Source: Sulfurovaceae bacterium
Lineage (GTDB): Bacteria; Campylobacterota; Campylobacteria; Campylobacterales; Sulfurovaceae
Assembly: GCA_028715055.1 (NCBI GenBank)
Contig: JAQTLE010000002.1
Span: forward strand, 124,001 to 188,000
Length of the DNA stretch: 64,000 nt
Direction: 5' to 3'
The position numbers and the translations under genes are program-made. Of the stretch, positions 1-10,753 are shown one piece after another (position 1 is the first letter of the stretch; the number at the start of each line of letters is the position of its first letter). The notes beneath the pieces are model-generated. The model was not told the DNA's origin. It saw only the letters and a list, made by a program, of their open reading frames with translations, and ran no database searches.

Positions 1-1
1 T

Positions 2-235
2 CAAAAAATATTTGCTAAAAATCTTAAAGCTCCATGCGGTATGACCGGTGCTAAATTCGCTGCTAAACATACTCAAGACCAATGGGAAGCCATTAAAGAT
101 GGTGGTAAATTTGGTGCTGAATTGAAAAAAATCTGCCCTAAAGCTTCTGCTGTTTATAAAGATGCATGGACAAATGATCTTTATGATTTCTCTTATGAAT
201 ATGCTTCAGATTCAGGAAACGTACCAAGCTGCTAA
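2..235 (+). CDS. C-terminal part of a small Cys-containing protein (5' end outside window)
   Basis: The reading frame is open from the window edge to a TAA, so the ORF-track ATG at 41 is probably internal. The visible ~77 residues contain three cysteines (APCGM, KKICPK, and a C-terminal VPSC) and a charged helical middle. No CxxCH haem motif is visible. It lies directly upstream of a monohaem cytochrome gene, from which a strong hairpin separates it. A periplasmic or redox-related role is possible, but I do not recognise the family. Confidence 0.6.
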   Translation, partial: QKIFAKNLKAPCGMTGAKFAAKHTQDQWEAIKDGGKFGAELKKICPKASAVYKDAWTNDLYDFSYEYASDSGNVPSC

Positions 236-241
236 TTTATT

Positions 242-278
242 GCAGAATACCAATATCGGTATTCTGCTGGCATTTTTT
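242..278 (+). terminator. Rho-independent terminator
   Basis: A perfect 10-bp stem (gcagaatacc / ggtattctgc) with a 6-nt loop is followed by a T-rich stretch with TTTTTT. It lies just after the stop codon of the preceding gene and ends that transcript. Confidence 0.8.
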
Positions 279-309
279 GGTAAAATTGAAAGGTTAATTA
301 AGGTATTTA

Positions 310-615
310 ATGAAAAAAATAATTTTTATATCTATGTTATCAGCTTTTACTTCTATTTTAATGGCGAACGGTGCATCGATATATGCAAGTAAATGTGCTA
401 GTTGTCATGGTGCTCATGGCGAAAAATCTGCATTAGAAAAATCCAAAGTAATAGCAGGTGAAGATGAAGGTACATTGATTAAAAAAATTCAAGGTTATAA
501 GTGTGGTATACTCAATCAATATGGAATGGGTGGCGCTATGAAAAACATGGTCAAAGGTCTTGATGATTCATCAATAAAAGAAATTGCAAATTATATTTCC
601 AAACTTAAACAATAA
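310..615 (+). CDS. Monohaem c-type cytochrome (c553-like), periplasmic
   Basis: A 101-residue protein with an N-terminal signal peptide (Lys pair, hydrophobic stretch, cleavage near MANGA). One haem c attachment motif, CASCH, follows at about residues 29-33. A Met in the YGMGGAM segment is the likely sixth iron ligand. Size and layout match small class I cytochromes c553, which carry electrons in the periplasm, for example to a cbb3 oxidase. Such cytochromes are numerous in Campylobacterota. It appears to be a single-gene unit. Confidence 0.85.
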   Translation: MKKIIFISMLSAFTSILMANGASIYASKCASCHGAHGEKSALEKSKVIAGEDEGTLIKKIQGYKCGILNQYGMGGAMKNMVKGLDDSSIKEIANYISKLKQ

Positions 616-915
616 ATGTTTTTGTTAAATTAGTTTAGCATTTTCTACTTTTATTTTTATTATTATCTATGTTTCACTATAGGTTTATTACTATTTTCTA
701 ACAAAAATATTTGATTTTAAAACCAGCATAGCTTAATGGGTCGATAGACTATTTTAGCTCCTTCTCAAATCAAAGTCATCGTAACATTCCAATGTATATT
801 CTGTTTATGAAATATTAAATCATACAAAATATTTTTATACAGCCCGATAGTCTATCATCATTTCTTTAAGTCATTTTTGATATAGTCCATTATCATTTCT
901 AAGGTAACATTATTT
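616..915. other. Intergenic region upstream of dnaE, no gene seen
   Basis: About 300 bp of AT-rich sequence with no convincing ORF. It contains an inverted pair gatagact (near 752) and agtctatc (near 848) that could form a long-range hairpin, and presumably the dnaE promoter. I cannot assign a definite promoter. Confidence 0.4.
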
Positions 916-3900
916 ATGTCTGAACCAAAATTTACACATCTCCATTTACATACCGAATATTCATTGCTTGATGGCGCAAATAAGATAAAAGCGTTAGCAA
1001 AAACTATAAAAAATCTTGGCATGAATGCTGTTGCTATGACTGATCATGGGAATATGTTCGGTGCTATCGATTTTTATACTACAATGAAAAAAGAAGGTAT
1101 CAAGCCAATAATAGGAATGGAGTGCTATTTACACAACCAAGATAGCATTGATGATAAGAGCATAAGGCAAAGATTTCATATGTGCCTGTATGCGAAAAAT
1201 GAGATCGGCTATAAAAATCTAATGTATTTGAGCTCTAAAGCATATATGGATGGATTTTATTATTATCCACGTATTAATAAAAAATTACTAAAAGAACATA
1301 GTGAAGGGCTAATATGTTCTAGTGCTTGTTTGCAAGGTGAGATAAATTGGCATCTAAATCAAAACGAAAGAAATGTAAGTTTTGGTGCAAAAGGGTACGA
1401 AGAAGCTAAAAGAATTGCTTTAGAATATAAAGAGATTTTTGGTGAAGATTTTTATCTTGAACTTATGCGTCATGGTATAAGTGATCAGTATCGTATTGAT
1501 GCGCAAATTATTCAAATATCAAAAGAATTGAGCATAAAAATTATTGCTACAAACGATACTCACTACAATAAACAAGAAGATGCAAATGCGCATGAAGCAT
1601 TTATGTGTATTGCTATGAATAAACTCTATGATGACCCAAATAGACTAAGACATTCCGTTCATGAATTCTATATCAAATCACCTAGAGAAATGGCTAATCT
1701 TTTTGCAGATATTCCTGAAGCTATCATCAATACTCAAGAGATAGTAGATAAATGTAATCTTGAAATACAATTGGGCAATCCCACACCGCCAAATTTTAAA
1801 TTTTGTCGAGAGCGCTCATCGATCCATGGCATAGAACTTCCTTTTCCAAATGAAGAATATTCTTTGGAAAACGACAAAATACTATTTGCATTTGAAGCGC
1901 AAAAAGGCTTAGAAAATCGTTTAAAATATATAAATGTTGAGCAACATGAAGTATACAAAAAGCGTTTGGCTGATGAGATAGAGATAATAAATTCGATGAA
2001 ATTCCCTGGGTATATGCTTATTGTTTGGGATTTTGTGAGAGCTGCCAAGGAAATGAATATTCCAGTAGGCCCAGGTAGAGGAAGTGCGGCTGGTTCGCTT
2101 GTGGCTTATGCTCTTAAAATTACCGATATTGACCCGATACCTTACGGATTGCTTTTTGAGAGATTTCTTAATCCTGAACGCATATCAATGCCGGATATTG
2201 ATATGGATTTCTGTCAAGCAAGACGCCAGGAGATCATAGATTATGTAGTGGATAAGTATGGCAGAACAAACGTTGCCCAAATCATTACATTCGGTAAACT
2301 TTTGGCCAAAGGTGTTATTCGTGATGTTGCAAGGGTTTTGGATATGCCATACGCTAAAGCAGATGCTTTTGCGAAGCTTATCCCAGATGAATTAGGTATT
2401 GATCTTGAAAATTCATACAAAAAAGAACCAAAGATCGCAGAATTAATTGCCGACGACGAGAAATCAGCTCAAGTTTGGGAGTTTGCAAAAGCACTTGAAG
2501 GGTTGAATCGAAATGCCGGTACTCACGCAGCAGGAGTAGTAATATCAAATGAACCATTATGGCTAAAAACGCCGCTTTTTAAACCTACAGGAATGGATAC
2601 GGTTGCTACTCAATACAGTGGCAAATATATTGAAGATGTCGATCTTATAAAATTTGACTTTTTGGGTTTAAAAACTTTAACTGTCATTGAAGAAGCAAAA
2701 AAATTAGTAGAAAAAAGATATGGAAAAAAAATAATTTTTGAAACAGAAGATATAAATAATAAACAGGTATATGATTATATAAGCACCGGTCAAACACTTG
2801 GATTGTTTCAAATAGAATCAACAGGTATGCAAGATCTGGCAAAAAAACTAAAACCATCTGGGTTTGAGGATGTAGTTGCGATGTTGGCGCTGTATAGGCC
2901 AGGTCCTATGGAATCAGGCATGTTGGATGATTTTGTAGAGAGAAAACATGGTAGAGCAAACATTACATATATGTTTGAGGAACTGGAACCAATATTAAAA
3001 CCGACATATGGCGTCATAGTTTATCAAGAACAAGTTATGCAGATCGTACAAACGATAGGCGGGTTTTCATTGGGAGGTGCTGACCTTGTACGTCGTGCTA
3101 TGGGTAAAAAAATCAAAGAAGAGATGGATAAGCTTCAAGCCGACTTTGCTAATGGGGCAGAACAAAAAGGATTTAATAGAACAAAAGCTGTAGAGCTTTT
3201 TGATCTTATCGTAAAATTTGCAGGGTATGGGTTTAATAAATCTCATTCTGCAGCATATGCCATGATAACTTTTTATACTTCATATTTAAAATGTTTTTAT
3301 CCTACAGAGTTTATGGCTGCATTGTTGACACTTGAAAAAGATAATACTGATAAGATCGTAAAATATGCTGAAGAGTTAAAAAGAATGAACATAACTTTGG
3401 TTGCACCAGATATAAATCGTTCGGATTTGGTATTTGTAGCCGATAATATTGATGGCAACGATGTGATCTTGTTCGGTCTTGGTGCAATTAAAGGAGTAGG
3501 GGATGTTGCAGTCAATTCTATTTTGGAGGAAAGAACAAAGGGTAATTTTGAGTCTTTGGAAGATTTTATAGCTAGAATCGATACATCAAAAGTTAACAAA
3601 AGGGTTATAGAAGCACTTATAAAATCAGGTGCTTTGGATGTGCTTGGATATTCTAGGCAGGCAATGCTTAGCCAAATCGAAGAAATTTTAGATGCTTCAG
3701 CTAAGGCAACACAGGCTAAGAAGATGTCTATCGGCTCTCTTTTTGGCGAAGAGGAGGATATGATACAGATTAACATAGAATTATTCAATATGGACGAATA
3801 TGAACCTCTTTATGTGTTACAAATGGAAAAAGAAACTTTAGGTTTTTATATATCAGGTCATCCGCTCGATAAATATCGCGCACAATTGGATGGGATAAAT

Positions 3901-4464
3901 TACACTCTAAGTTCCGAGATAGAAGAGCTTGTCAATGGCTCTCAAGCACTTTTAGTCGGCAAAGTAGAACATATCAATGAAAAGATTTCTAAAAAAGGCA
4001 ATAAATTTTGTATAGTTACTTTGCTTGATTTGCATGGAAATATAGAATTGATGCTTTTTGAAGACAAATTAAGGGAGCTCAGGGATGAATTTGACTTAAC
4101 CAAACCAATTGGATTTAAAGTTAAAATCACAAAAGAAGGTGATTCAGCGCGACTTAATTTGATTAAGATTATTACACTTAAAGATGCGAAAAAAGAAAAA
4201 ATCAATATTATAAAAGAAGAAAATATTACACAAGAAATACCAACCATGTATAAACAAATTATATTGGGCGTACCACTTGGCAATAATACGATTATTTTGC
4301 AAAATATTTATAACCTTGCCAAAGAATATTCAGGCAATCATCCATTGATTATTTGTATAAAAAGTAAACTAGCAGATATTGTATTAGAGTCAACTTTGAG
4401 CGTGAATGAACATTTTCTACCAAAAGCAATTTCGTTGGGAATTTTTGAAATAGAAAATATTTAA
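916..4464 (+). CDS. dnaE: DNA polymerase III subunit alpha
   Basis: The replicative polymerase catalytic subunit of the chromosomal replisome, 1182 residues, a normal length for bacterial DnaE. The N-terminal PHP domain opens with THLHLHTEYSLLDG. The polymerase core shows the glycine-rich PGRGSAAGSLVAYA segment and the catalytic acidic motif MPDIDMDF (about residues 420-440). Later come the helix-hairpin-helix region and an OB-fold segment near residue 1000. The gene stands alone between intergenic regions, with no sign of damage. Confidence 0.97.
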   Translation: MSEPKFTHLHLHTEYSLLDGANKIKALAKTIKNLGMNAVAMTDHGNMFGAIDFYTTMKKEGIKPIIGMECYLHNQDSIDDKSIRQRFHMCLYAKNEIGYKNLMYLSSKAYMDGFYYYPRINKKLLKEHSEGLICSSACLQGEINWHLNQNERNVSFGAKGYEEAKRIALEYKEIFGEDFYLELMRHGISDQYRIDAQIIQISKELSIKIIATNDTHYNKQEDANAHEAFMCIAMNKLYDDPNRLRHSVHEFYIKSPREMANLFADIPEAIINTQEIVDKCNLEIQLGNPTPPNFKFCRERSSIHGIELPFPNEEYSLENDKILFAFEAQKGLENRLKYINVEQHEVYKKRLADEIEIINSMKFPGYMLIVWDFVRAAKEMNIPVGPGRGSAAGSLVAYALKITDIDPIPYGLLFERFLNPERISMPDIDMDFCQARRQEIIDYVVDKYGRTNVAQIITFGKLLAKGVIRDVARVLDMPYAKADAFAKLIPDELGIDLENSYKKEPKIAELIADDEKSAQVWEFAKALEGLNRNAGTHAAGVVISNEPLWLKTPLFKPTGMDTVATQYSGKYIEDVDLIKFDFLGLKTLTVIEEAKKLVEKRYGKKIIFETEDINNKQVYDYISTGQTLGLFQIESTGMQDLAKKLKPSGFEDVVAMLALYRPGPMESGMLDDFVERKHGRANITYMFEELEPILKPTYGVIVYQEQVMQIVQTIGGFSLGGADLVRRAMGKKIKEEMDKLQADFANGAEQKGFNRTKAVELFDLIVKFAGYGFNKSHSAAYAMITFYTSYLKCFYPTEFMAALLTLEKDNTDKIVKYAEELKRMNITLVAPDINRSDLVFVADNIDGNDVILFGLGAIKGVGDVAVNSILEERTKGNFESLEDFIARIDTSKVNKRVIEALIKSGALDVLGYSRQAMLSQIEEILDASAKATQAKKMSIGSLFGEEEDMIQINIELFNMDEYEPLYVLQMEKETLGFYISGHPLDKYRAQLDGINYTLSSEIEELVNGSQALLVGKVEHINEKISKKGNKFCIVTLLDLHGNIELMLFEDKLRELRDEFDLTKPIGFKVKITKEGDSARLNLIKIITLKDAKKEKINIIKEENITQEIPTMYKQIILGVPLGNNTIILQNIYNLAKEYSGNHPLIICIKSKLADIVLESTLSVNEHFLPKAISLGIFEIENI

Positions 4465-4655
4465 ACCTCATATATCTTATAGATACTTAATCAAACAATA
4501 AAAATTTCTACACATGTAACATTATTTATTGTGTAATATAGAAACATATAACCAATATAAGATTTTGCTTGCTATTAAAATGATATATTTTATGATAAAA
4601 AGATGTTACACTTTAGATACAAAAATATAATATCTTAGTTTTTAAAGGAAAATCA

Positions 4656-6860
4656 ATGTCATCATTGCCAAAAATCGTATGGTCAAAAATTGACGAAGCA
4701 CCAGCGCTTGCAACATATTCATTGTTGCCAATAGTAAATGCATTTACTAAATCTGCAGGGGTAGAAGTAGAACTTAGAGACATATCTTTAGCAGGTAGAG
4801 TAATCGCTACTTTTCCGGAGTATTTATCTGAAGAGCAAAGACAAAATGATGATTTGACATATTTAGGAGCATTGGTACAAAAAGCTGATTGTAATATTAT
4901 AAAACTACCGAATATTTCAGCTTCTATACCACAACTTAAAGAATGTATTGCAGAACTTCAATCACAAGGCTATAGAATACCTGATTTTCCTGAAGATCCA
5001 AAAACTGATGCGGAAATAGCACTTAAAGAAAAATTTTCTACTTGTCTTGGAAGTGCAGTTAACCCAGTTCTTAGAGAAGGAAACTCTGATAGACGTGCTG
5101 CTGTGGCAGTTAAAAACTTTGCGAAAAAAAATCCACATAAACTTAGAGCTTTTAGTGAAAACTCTAAAACTTATGTTGCACATATGGATGCAAATGATTT
5201 TTACGGCAATGAAAAATCAATCATCAAAAATGGTGACGGAAAAGTAAGAATTGAGCTTAATGGTAAACTTTTAAAAGAAATAGACGCAAAAGATAAAGAG
5301 ATATTGGACGGTACATTTATGTCGGCTTCAGCTCTAAAAGATTTTTATGCTAAAACTCTTGAAGATGCTAAGACTAAAAACGTACTTTGGTCTCTTCACT
5401 TGAAAGCAACTATGATGAAAGTTAGTGACCCAATTATGTTTGGTTATGCTGTGGGTGTATTTTATAAGGATGTATTTGCTAAATATGCTGATGATTTCAA
5501 AGCAATTGGCGTAAATCCAAATCTTGGTCTTGGAGATCTTTATAAAAAATTAGAAAAACTTCCGACTGATAAAAAAGCAGAAATTGAAGCAGCCATAATG
5601 GACGTTTATACAAAACAACCACATATTGCAATGGTTGATAGCGATAATGGCATTACTAACCTTCATGCATCAAACGATATAATCATCGATGCTTCTATGC
5701 CGGTTGTGGTTAGAGATGGCGGTAAAATGTGGAACAGTGAAGGGAAAGTTGAAGAATGTGTTGCAGTCATACCGGATAGAACTTATGCAACTTTTTACGA
5801 AGAAATCGTCAATGATTGTGTAAAAAATGGCCAATTTGATGTAACAACTATGGGTAGCGTATCAAATGTCGGCCTTATGGCTCAAAAAGCCGAGGAATAT
5901 GGTTCTCACCCAACTACATTTGAAATAGCTGAAGACGGAGTAGTTAGAGTATTGGACAGCGATGGCAGTACTCTCATGGAATTCAATGTCCAAAAAGGTG
6001 ACATCTGGAGAATGAGCAGAGCAAAAGATATTCCTATCCAAGATTGGGTAAGATTAGCAGTTGAAAGAGCTAAAATAGAAAATGTTCCAGCAGTATTTTG
6101 GCTTGATGAAAAAAGAGCTCATGATGCGAATATGATCAAAAAGGTAAATGAATATCTTAAAAATTACGATACAAATGGACTTGAGATATTAATACTTGCT
6201 CCTGAAAAAGCAATGGAATATTCATTGAAAAGAGTAAGAGCTGGACTTGATACTATTTCAGTTACAGGAAATGTTCTTAGAGATTATCTGACAGACCTTT
6301 TCCCAATTTTGGAACTTGGTACTAGTGCAAAAATGCTTTCTATTGTTCCATTGCTTGCTGGCGGCGGTGTATTTGAAACAGGTGCCGGCGGTTCTGCTCC
6401 TAAACACGTAGATCAGTTTTTGGCTGAAGGTCACTTAAGATGGGATAGTTTAGGCGAGTTTTTAGCACTTGCAGAATCACTCAGAATGATAGGCGAAAAA
6501 AGCGGCGATGAGAAAGTAAAAGCTCTTACGGCTGCACTTGACAAAGCAAATGCGGCTTATCTTGATAATAATAAAGCACCTGGAAGAAGTGCGGGTGAAC
6601 CTGATAATAAAGCATCTCACTTTTTCTTGGCGCAATACTGGGCAGACGCGCTAGCCCATGGTGACGATAAAGAACTTTCTGCTAAATTTGCTCCTATTGC
6701 AAAAGAACTTAAAGACAACGAAGCTCAAATAATGGAAGAGCTTATGTCTGTTGAATGTAAAGCGCAGGATATCGGTGGATATTATCATCCAAACGAAGCT
6801 AAAACATCTGCAGCAATGAGACCTTCAAAAACACTAAACGCTATTATTGATGCTATTTAA
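4656..6860 (+). CDS. icd: Isocitrate dehydrogenase, monomeric NADP-dependent type
   Basis: Interconverts isocitrate and 2-oxoglutarate plus CO2 in the cytoplasm. The 734-residue length is diagnostic of the monomeric family, since dimeric IDHs are ~420 residues. The substrate-binding segment LGSAVNPVLREGNSDRRAA is intact at about residues 130-150, followed by KNPHK. It is the first gene of a TCA block on this strand. In this lineage it can work reductively, fixing CO2 onto 2-oxoglutarate made by OorDABC; that direction is an inference. RBS aaaggaaa sits upstream of the ATG. Confidence 0.96.
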   Translation: MSSLPKIVWSKIDEAPALATYSLLPIVNAFTKSAGVEVELRDISLAGRVIATFPEYLSEEQRQNDDLTYLGALVQKADCNIIKLPNISASIPQLKECIAELQSQGYRIPDFPEDPKTDAEIALKEKFSTCLGSAVNPVLREGNSDRRAAVAVKNFAKKNPHKLRAFSENSKTYVAHMDANDFYGNEKSIIKNGDGKVRIELNGKLLKEIDAKDKEILDGTFMSASALKDFYAKTLEDAKTKNVLWSLHLKATMMKVSDPIMFGYAVGVFYKDVFAKYADDFKAIGVNPNLGLGDLYKKLEKLPTDKKAEIEAAIMDVYTKQPHIAMVDSDNGITNLHASNDIIIDASMPVVVRDGGKMWNSEGKVEECVAVIPDRTYATFYEEIVNDCVKNGQFDVTTMGSVSNVGLMAQKAEEYGSHPTTFEIAEDGVVRVLDSDGSTLMEFNVQKGDIWRMSRAKDIPIQDWVRLAVERAKIENVPAVFWLDEKRAHDANMIKKVNEYLKNYDTNGLEILILAPEKAMEYSLKRVRAGLDTISVTGNVLRDYLTDLFPILELGTSAKMLSIVPLLAGGGVFETGAGGSAPKHVDQFLAEGHLRWDSLGEFLALAESLRMIGEKSGDEKVKALTAALDKANAAYLDNNKAPGRSAGEPDNKASHFFLAQYWADALAHGDDKELSAKFAPIAKELKDNEAQIMEELMSVECKAQDIGGYYHPNEAKTSAAMRPSKTLNAIIDAI

Positions 6861-6930
6861 ATAGTATTGATAATTTTTTTTGATTACAATTTAAGCATAT
6901 TTATATTTGCTTAAATTGTTACTAAAATGA

Positions 6931-6936
6931 TATAAT
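6931..6936 (+). promoter_or_regulatory. Probable -10 element for mdh-fumC
   Basis: A TATAAT lies in gatataatttgg, about 120 nt upstream of the mdh start, in the 198-bp gap after icd. No clear -35 box is present, as is usual for sigma-70 promoters in Campylobacterota. Confidence 0.5.
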
Positions 6937-7058
6937 TTGGCTCTACACTTAAAGTGGCAATAGTCAAATTTTAGCAAAGCATAATTGATACTATTTACGT
7001 AGTATGAGTGATGTTTTGCACCCATGCGATATTTGCTTAAATATACAAAGGACAAACA

Positions 7059-8018
7059 ATGATAAAACGAGGTAAAAAAGTTACTGTAATCGGTGCTGGC
7101 AATGTTGGTGCTACAGTAGCATATATTCTAGCAATGAACGGCGCATGTCATCACGTTGTACTTCGCGATAGAGATATTGAAACAGCAAAAGGTAAAGCTC
7201 TAGATATGAGTCAGGCAGCTAATGCAGCTAGAATGCATACCATTGTATCTGTAGCTGAAAAACCAGAAGATATTGCGGATTCTGATGTAATCGTAATTAC
7301 TGCCGGCAGCCCAAGATTGCCTGGAATGAGCAGAGATGATCTACTTATGATAAATGCGAAAATTGTAAAAGAAGTTATTGTAGATATAAAAACTTATGCC
7401 CCTGATTCAATTATTGTTATGGTCTCAAATCCACTTGATGTTATGACATATGTTGCATTTAGAGAAAGCGGGTTCCCTAGGGAAAGAGTAATTGGAATGG
7501 CCGGTATATTGGATAGTGCTAGAATGGCGCATTTTATACATGAAAAAATTGGATATGGATCCGGACAGATCAGGGCATCTGTAATGGGTGGACATGGCGA
7601 TGACATGGTGCCGCTTCCAAAATTTTCAACTGTAGCCGGTGTACCTCTTTCTGATATCCTTAGTGATGAAGAAATTGCTGAAGTAGTAGAGAGAACAAAA
7701 CATGGCGGTGCAGAGATAGTCGGCTATTTAAAAACAGGTTCAGCTTATTATGCGCCCGCAAAGTCTACGTCTATGATGGTAGAAGCTATGCTTAAAGATA
7801 CCAAGCAAATCTACCCTTGTGCGGTGTATTTGAATGGCGAATATGGATATAGTGATGTAGTTTCCGGTGTGCCTATTGTGCTTGGTGCTGCTGGAGCTGA
7901 AAAGATTTTTCAAGTTACTCTTAATGAAGATCAAGAGCTTAGATTTTCAAAAAGCATCGCATCTGTAAATAAAATGATACAAGTATTAAAAAATAAAAAT
8001 TTTTTTGAAGGAGAATAA
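7059..8018 (+). CDS. mdh: Malate dehydrogenase (lactate/malate dehydrogenase family)
   Basis: Interconverts malate and oxaloacetate with a nicotinamide cofactor. The 319-residue protein has the Rossmann motif GAGNVGATVA near the N-terminus. Substrate-binding arginines lie in PRLPGMSRDD, and MVSNPLDVMTY and the catalytic MGGHGDDMV histidine are present. The short form resembles the MDH type of Campylobacterota and Chlorobi. RBS aaagga precedes the ATG. The gene is followed after only 3 nt by fumC, so the pair is co-transcribed. Confidence 0.95.
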   Translation: MIKRGKKVTVIGAGNVGATVAYILAMNGACHHVVLRDRDIETAKGKALDMSQAANAARMHTIVSVAEKPEDIADSDVIVITAGSPRLPGMSRDDLLMINAKIVKEVIVDIKTYAPDSIIVMVSNPLDVMTYVAFRESGFPRERVIGMAGILDSARMAHFIHEKIGYGSGQIRASVMGGHGDDMVPLPKFSTVAGVPLSDILSDEEIAEVVERTKHGGAEIVGYLKTGSAYYAPAKSTSMMVEAMLKDTKQIYPCAVYLNGEYGYSDVVSGVPIVLGAAGAEKIFQVTLNEDQELRFSKSIASVNKMIQVLKNKNFFEGE

Positions 8019-8021
8019 AAT

Positions 8022-9419
8022 ATGTCGGTAAGAATAGAAAAAGATACAATGGGAGAGGTAAGAGTACCTAATGATAAATATTGGGGAGCTCAAACACAAA
8101 GATCATTAGAGAATTTTGAAATCGGTAATGAAAAGATGCCGCGCGAAGTAGTGTATGGTTTTGCAAACCTCAAAAAAGCTTGCGCTTTAGTCAACCATGA
8201 TCTAGGAAGACTTGATGCATCAAAAACAAATGCGATTGTAAAAGCTTGTGAAAGCGTATTAAACGGTGAGCTTGATAATGAGTTTCCTTTGGTAGTTTGG
8301 CAGACTGGATCCGGTACACAATCAAATATGAATATCAATGAAGTAGTTGCCAATAAAGCCATAGAAATCCTTGGCGGTGATTTTACAAAAGATAAATTGA
8401 TACATCCAAATGATGATGTAAATAAAGGCCAAAGTTCAAATGATACATATCCTACAGCTATGCGTATTGCAGAGGTAGTGGCAGTTACCGATGATCTTTT
8501 TCCAGCTATCGCGCAGCTTAGAGCTACATTACACACAAAATCTATAGATTTTGAAAATATAGTTAAAATTGGAAGAACACATCTCCAAGATGCTACTCCT
8601 CTTACACTAGGACAAGAGCTTGGTGGTTATGTAGCAATGCTAGATACAAATACTAAGCAGCTTCATGATGCATTGGCATATTGTAAAGAACTTGCCATTG
8701 GCGGAACTGCAGTTGGAACTGGTCTAAATTCTCATCCAGAATTTTCGGAACGTGTATCAGCTTCATTAAATAGTTTTATGAACAAAGATTATGGCTTTGT
8801 ATCACAACCAAACAAATTCCATGCGCTTACAGGACATGACGCAGAAGTAGTACTTAGTGGAGCATTAAAAGCGCTTGCAGCAAATCTTATGAAAATAGCA
8901 AATGACGTTAGATGGTTAGCGTCTGGCCCTAGATGTGGAATTGGCGAGATTACAATACCCGAAAATGAGCCGGGAAGTTCTATTATGCCGGGTAAAGTAA
9001 ATCCAACACAAGCTGAGGCTATGACCATGGTTGCCGTGCAAGTAATGGGTAACGATGCAACTGTGGGTATTGCTGCGTCACAAGGAAACTTTGAACTAAA
9101 TGTATTTAAGCCTGTTATTGCTTATAATATCTTACAATCAACTAAACTATTAGCTGATGCAATGAGAAGTTTTGATAAAAACTGTGCAGTCGGAATTGAG
9201 CCTGTGAAAGAAAGAATTGAGAGTTATTTACACAATTCACTTATGCTTGTAACTGCACTAAATCCGTATATTGGATATGAAAATGCAGCAAAAATTGCTA
9301 AAACTGCCCACAAAAACGGAACAACTCTAAAAGAAGAAGCAGTAGCTCTTGGACTAATGAGTGCTGAAGATTTTGACAAATATGTAAAACCTGAAGAGAT
9401 GATAGCCGCAAAGGCATAA
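8022..9419 (+). CDS. fumC: Fumarate hydratase, class II
   Basis: Interconverts fumarate and malate. It is iron-independent and oxygen-stable, unlike class I fumarases. The 465 residues carry the superfamily signature [15 protein letters not shown] at about residue 318. They also carry [14 protein letters not shown] and the [10 protein letters not shown] segment. It follows mdh by 3 nt, with RBS gaaggag inside the end of mdh, indicating translational coupling. The enzyme links mdh to fumarate reductase, which lies outside the window. Confidence 0.96.
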   Translation: MSVRIEKDTMGEVRVPNDKYWGAQTQRSLENFEIGNEKMPREVVYGFANLKKACALVNHDLGRLDASKTNAIVKACESVLNGELDNEFPLVVWQTGSGTQSNMNINEVVANKAIEILGGDFTKDKLIHPNDDVNKGQSSNDTYPTAMRIAEVVAVTDDLFPAIAQLRATLHTKSIDFENIVKIGRTHLQDATPLTLGQELGGYVAMLDTNTKQLHDALAYCKELAIGGTAVGTGLNSHPEFSERVSASLNSFMNKDYGFVSQPNKFHALTGHDAEVVLSGALKALAANLMKIANDVRWLASGPRCGIGEITIPENEPGSSIMPGKVNPTQAEAMTMVAVQVMGNDATVGIAASQGNFELNVFKPVIAYNILQSTKLLADAMRSFDKNCAVGIEPVKERIESYLHNSLMLVTALNPYIGYENAAKIAKTAHKNGTTLKEEAVALGLMSAEDFDKYVKPEEMIAAKA

Positions 9420-9577
9420 TGCATGCGTTGCTATAAGCAACATGCATCTCATCCTATGCAAAAAAGTGTGTAAATATGTACCATTTGCACTAAAATTAAA
9501 CTCCCTTAACACATATTTCATATAAAATAACACTATAAAGTTCTATAATTTACACATTCAATCAAGAAGGAGTTCTA

Positions 9578-10753
9578 GTGAATATACACGAATATCAAGC
9601 GAAACAAATTTTCGCCAAATATGGTGTTCCTACACCTAGAGGAATTATAGCAAATACGCCAGATGAGGCTGTTGCAAATGCAAAAGAGCTTGGCGGTAGC
9701 ATATGGGTTGTTAAAGCTCAAATACACGCAGGTGGCAGAGGATTAGGCGGAGGCGTAAAATTAGCTCGTTCTTTGGATGAAGTCAAAACATTGGCTAATG
9801 AGATCTTGGGAATGACTCTTGTTACACACCAAACCGGACCAGAGGGGAAATTGGTTCAAAAAGTTTATATAGAAGAAGGTGCAGATATCAAAGATGAACT
9901 ATACTTAGGTGTAGTTTTGGATCGTGCAAAAGAAATGCCGGTTATCATGGCAAGCACTGAAGGCGGTATGGCTATCGAAGATGTAGCACACGATACTCCA
10001 GAAAAAATTATCAAAGTTGCTGTTGATCCGGCTATCGGCTTTCAAGGATTTCACGGAAGAGAGTTAGTATTTGGTCTTGGCATCACTGATAAAGCTGAAC
10101 AAGCCAAACTTATCTCTTTTGCATCGAAACTCTTTAAAGTTTATATGGAAAATGATGCAGAAATGATAGAGATCAATCCGCTTATTAAAACCGGCAGCGG
10201 TGACTTCTTGGCACTTGACGGAAAAATGGGATTTGATGATTCTGCACTTTACAGACATCCAGAAATTGAAGCTATGCGTGATATAACCGAAGAAGATGCA
10301 GACGAGAGAGAAGCTGGAGAATACGGACTTAGCTATGTATCTCTTGATGGTGAAATAGGTTGTATGGTAAATGGCGCAGGACTTGCAATGGGAACTATGG
10401 ATACAATCAATTATATGGGTGGAACTCCTGCTAACTTTCTTGATGTCGGCGGAAAAGCAAATGCTGAAACAGTTGCAAAAGGATTCGAGATCATTCTTAA
10501 AAATCCAAATGTAAAAGCGATCTTCGTAAATATATTCGGTGGAATTGTTAGATGTGACAGAATTGCAAACGGTATACTTGAAGCTACAAAGCTTGTTGAT
10601 GTTCATGTTCCGGTTATTGTCAGACTTGACGGAACAAATGCTGCTGAAGCTGCTGAAATATTGAAAAACGCAAATATACCAAATGTAATAGCTGCCACAG
10701 ACCTTGCAGATGGTGCAGCAAAAGCAGTTAAAGCAGCAAAAGGAGAGAAATAA
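9578..10753 (+). CDS. sucC: Succinate-CoA ligase, beta subunit (ADP-forming type)
   Basis: ATP-grasp subunit of succinyl-CoA synthetase, 391 residues. The start is GTG (9578) with a good RBS (aagaaggag). It begins with [17 protein letters not shown], typical of SucC, followed by [13 protein letters not shown]. The C-terminal half has the [11 protein letters not shown] segment that contacts the alpha subunit. It overlaps sucD by one base (TAATG), so the two subunits are translationally coupled. Confidence 0.97.
   Translation: MNIHEYQAKQIFAKYGVPTPRGIIANTPDEAVANAKELGGSIWVVKAQIHAGGRGLGGGVKLARSLDEVKTLANEILGMTLVTHQTGPEGKLVQKVYIEEGADIKDELYLGVVLDRAKEMPVIMASTEGGMAIEDVAHDTPEKIIKVAVDPAIGFQGFHGRELVFGLGITDKAEQAKLISFASKLFKVYMENDAEMIEINPLIKTGSGDFLALDGKMGFDDSALYRHPEIEAMRDITEEDADEREAGEYGLSYVSLDGEIGCMVNGAGLAMGTMDTINYMGGTPANFLDVGGKANAETVAKGFEIILKNPNVKAIFVNIFGGIVRCDRIANGILEATKLVDVHVPVIVRLDGTNAAEAAEILKNANIPNVIAATDLADGAAKAVKAAKGEK

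Noticed and set aside
3297-3788. 163-aa minus-strand ORF within dnaE
   Set aside because: Shadow of a clearly conserved coding sequence; Ser/Ile-rich, no RBS.
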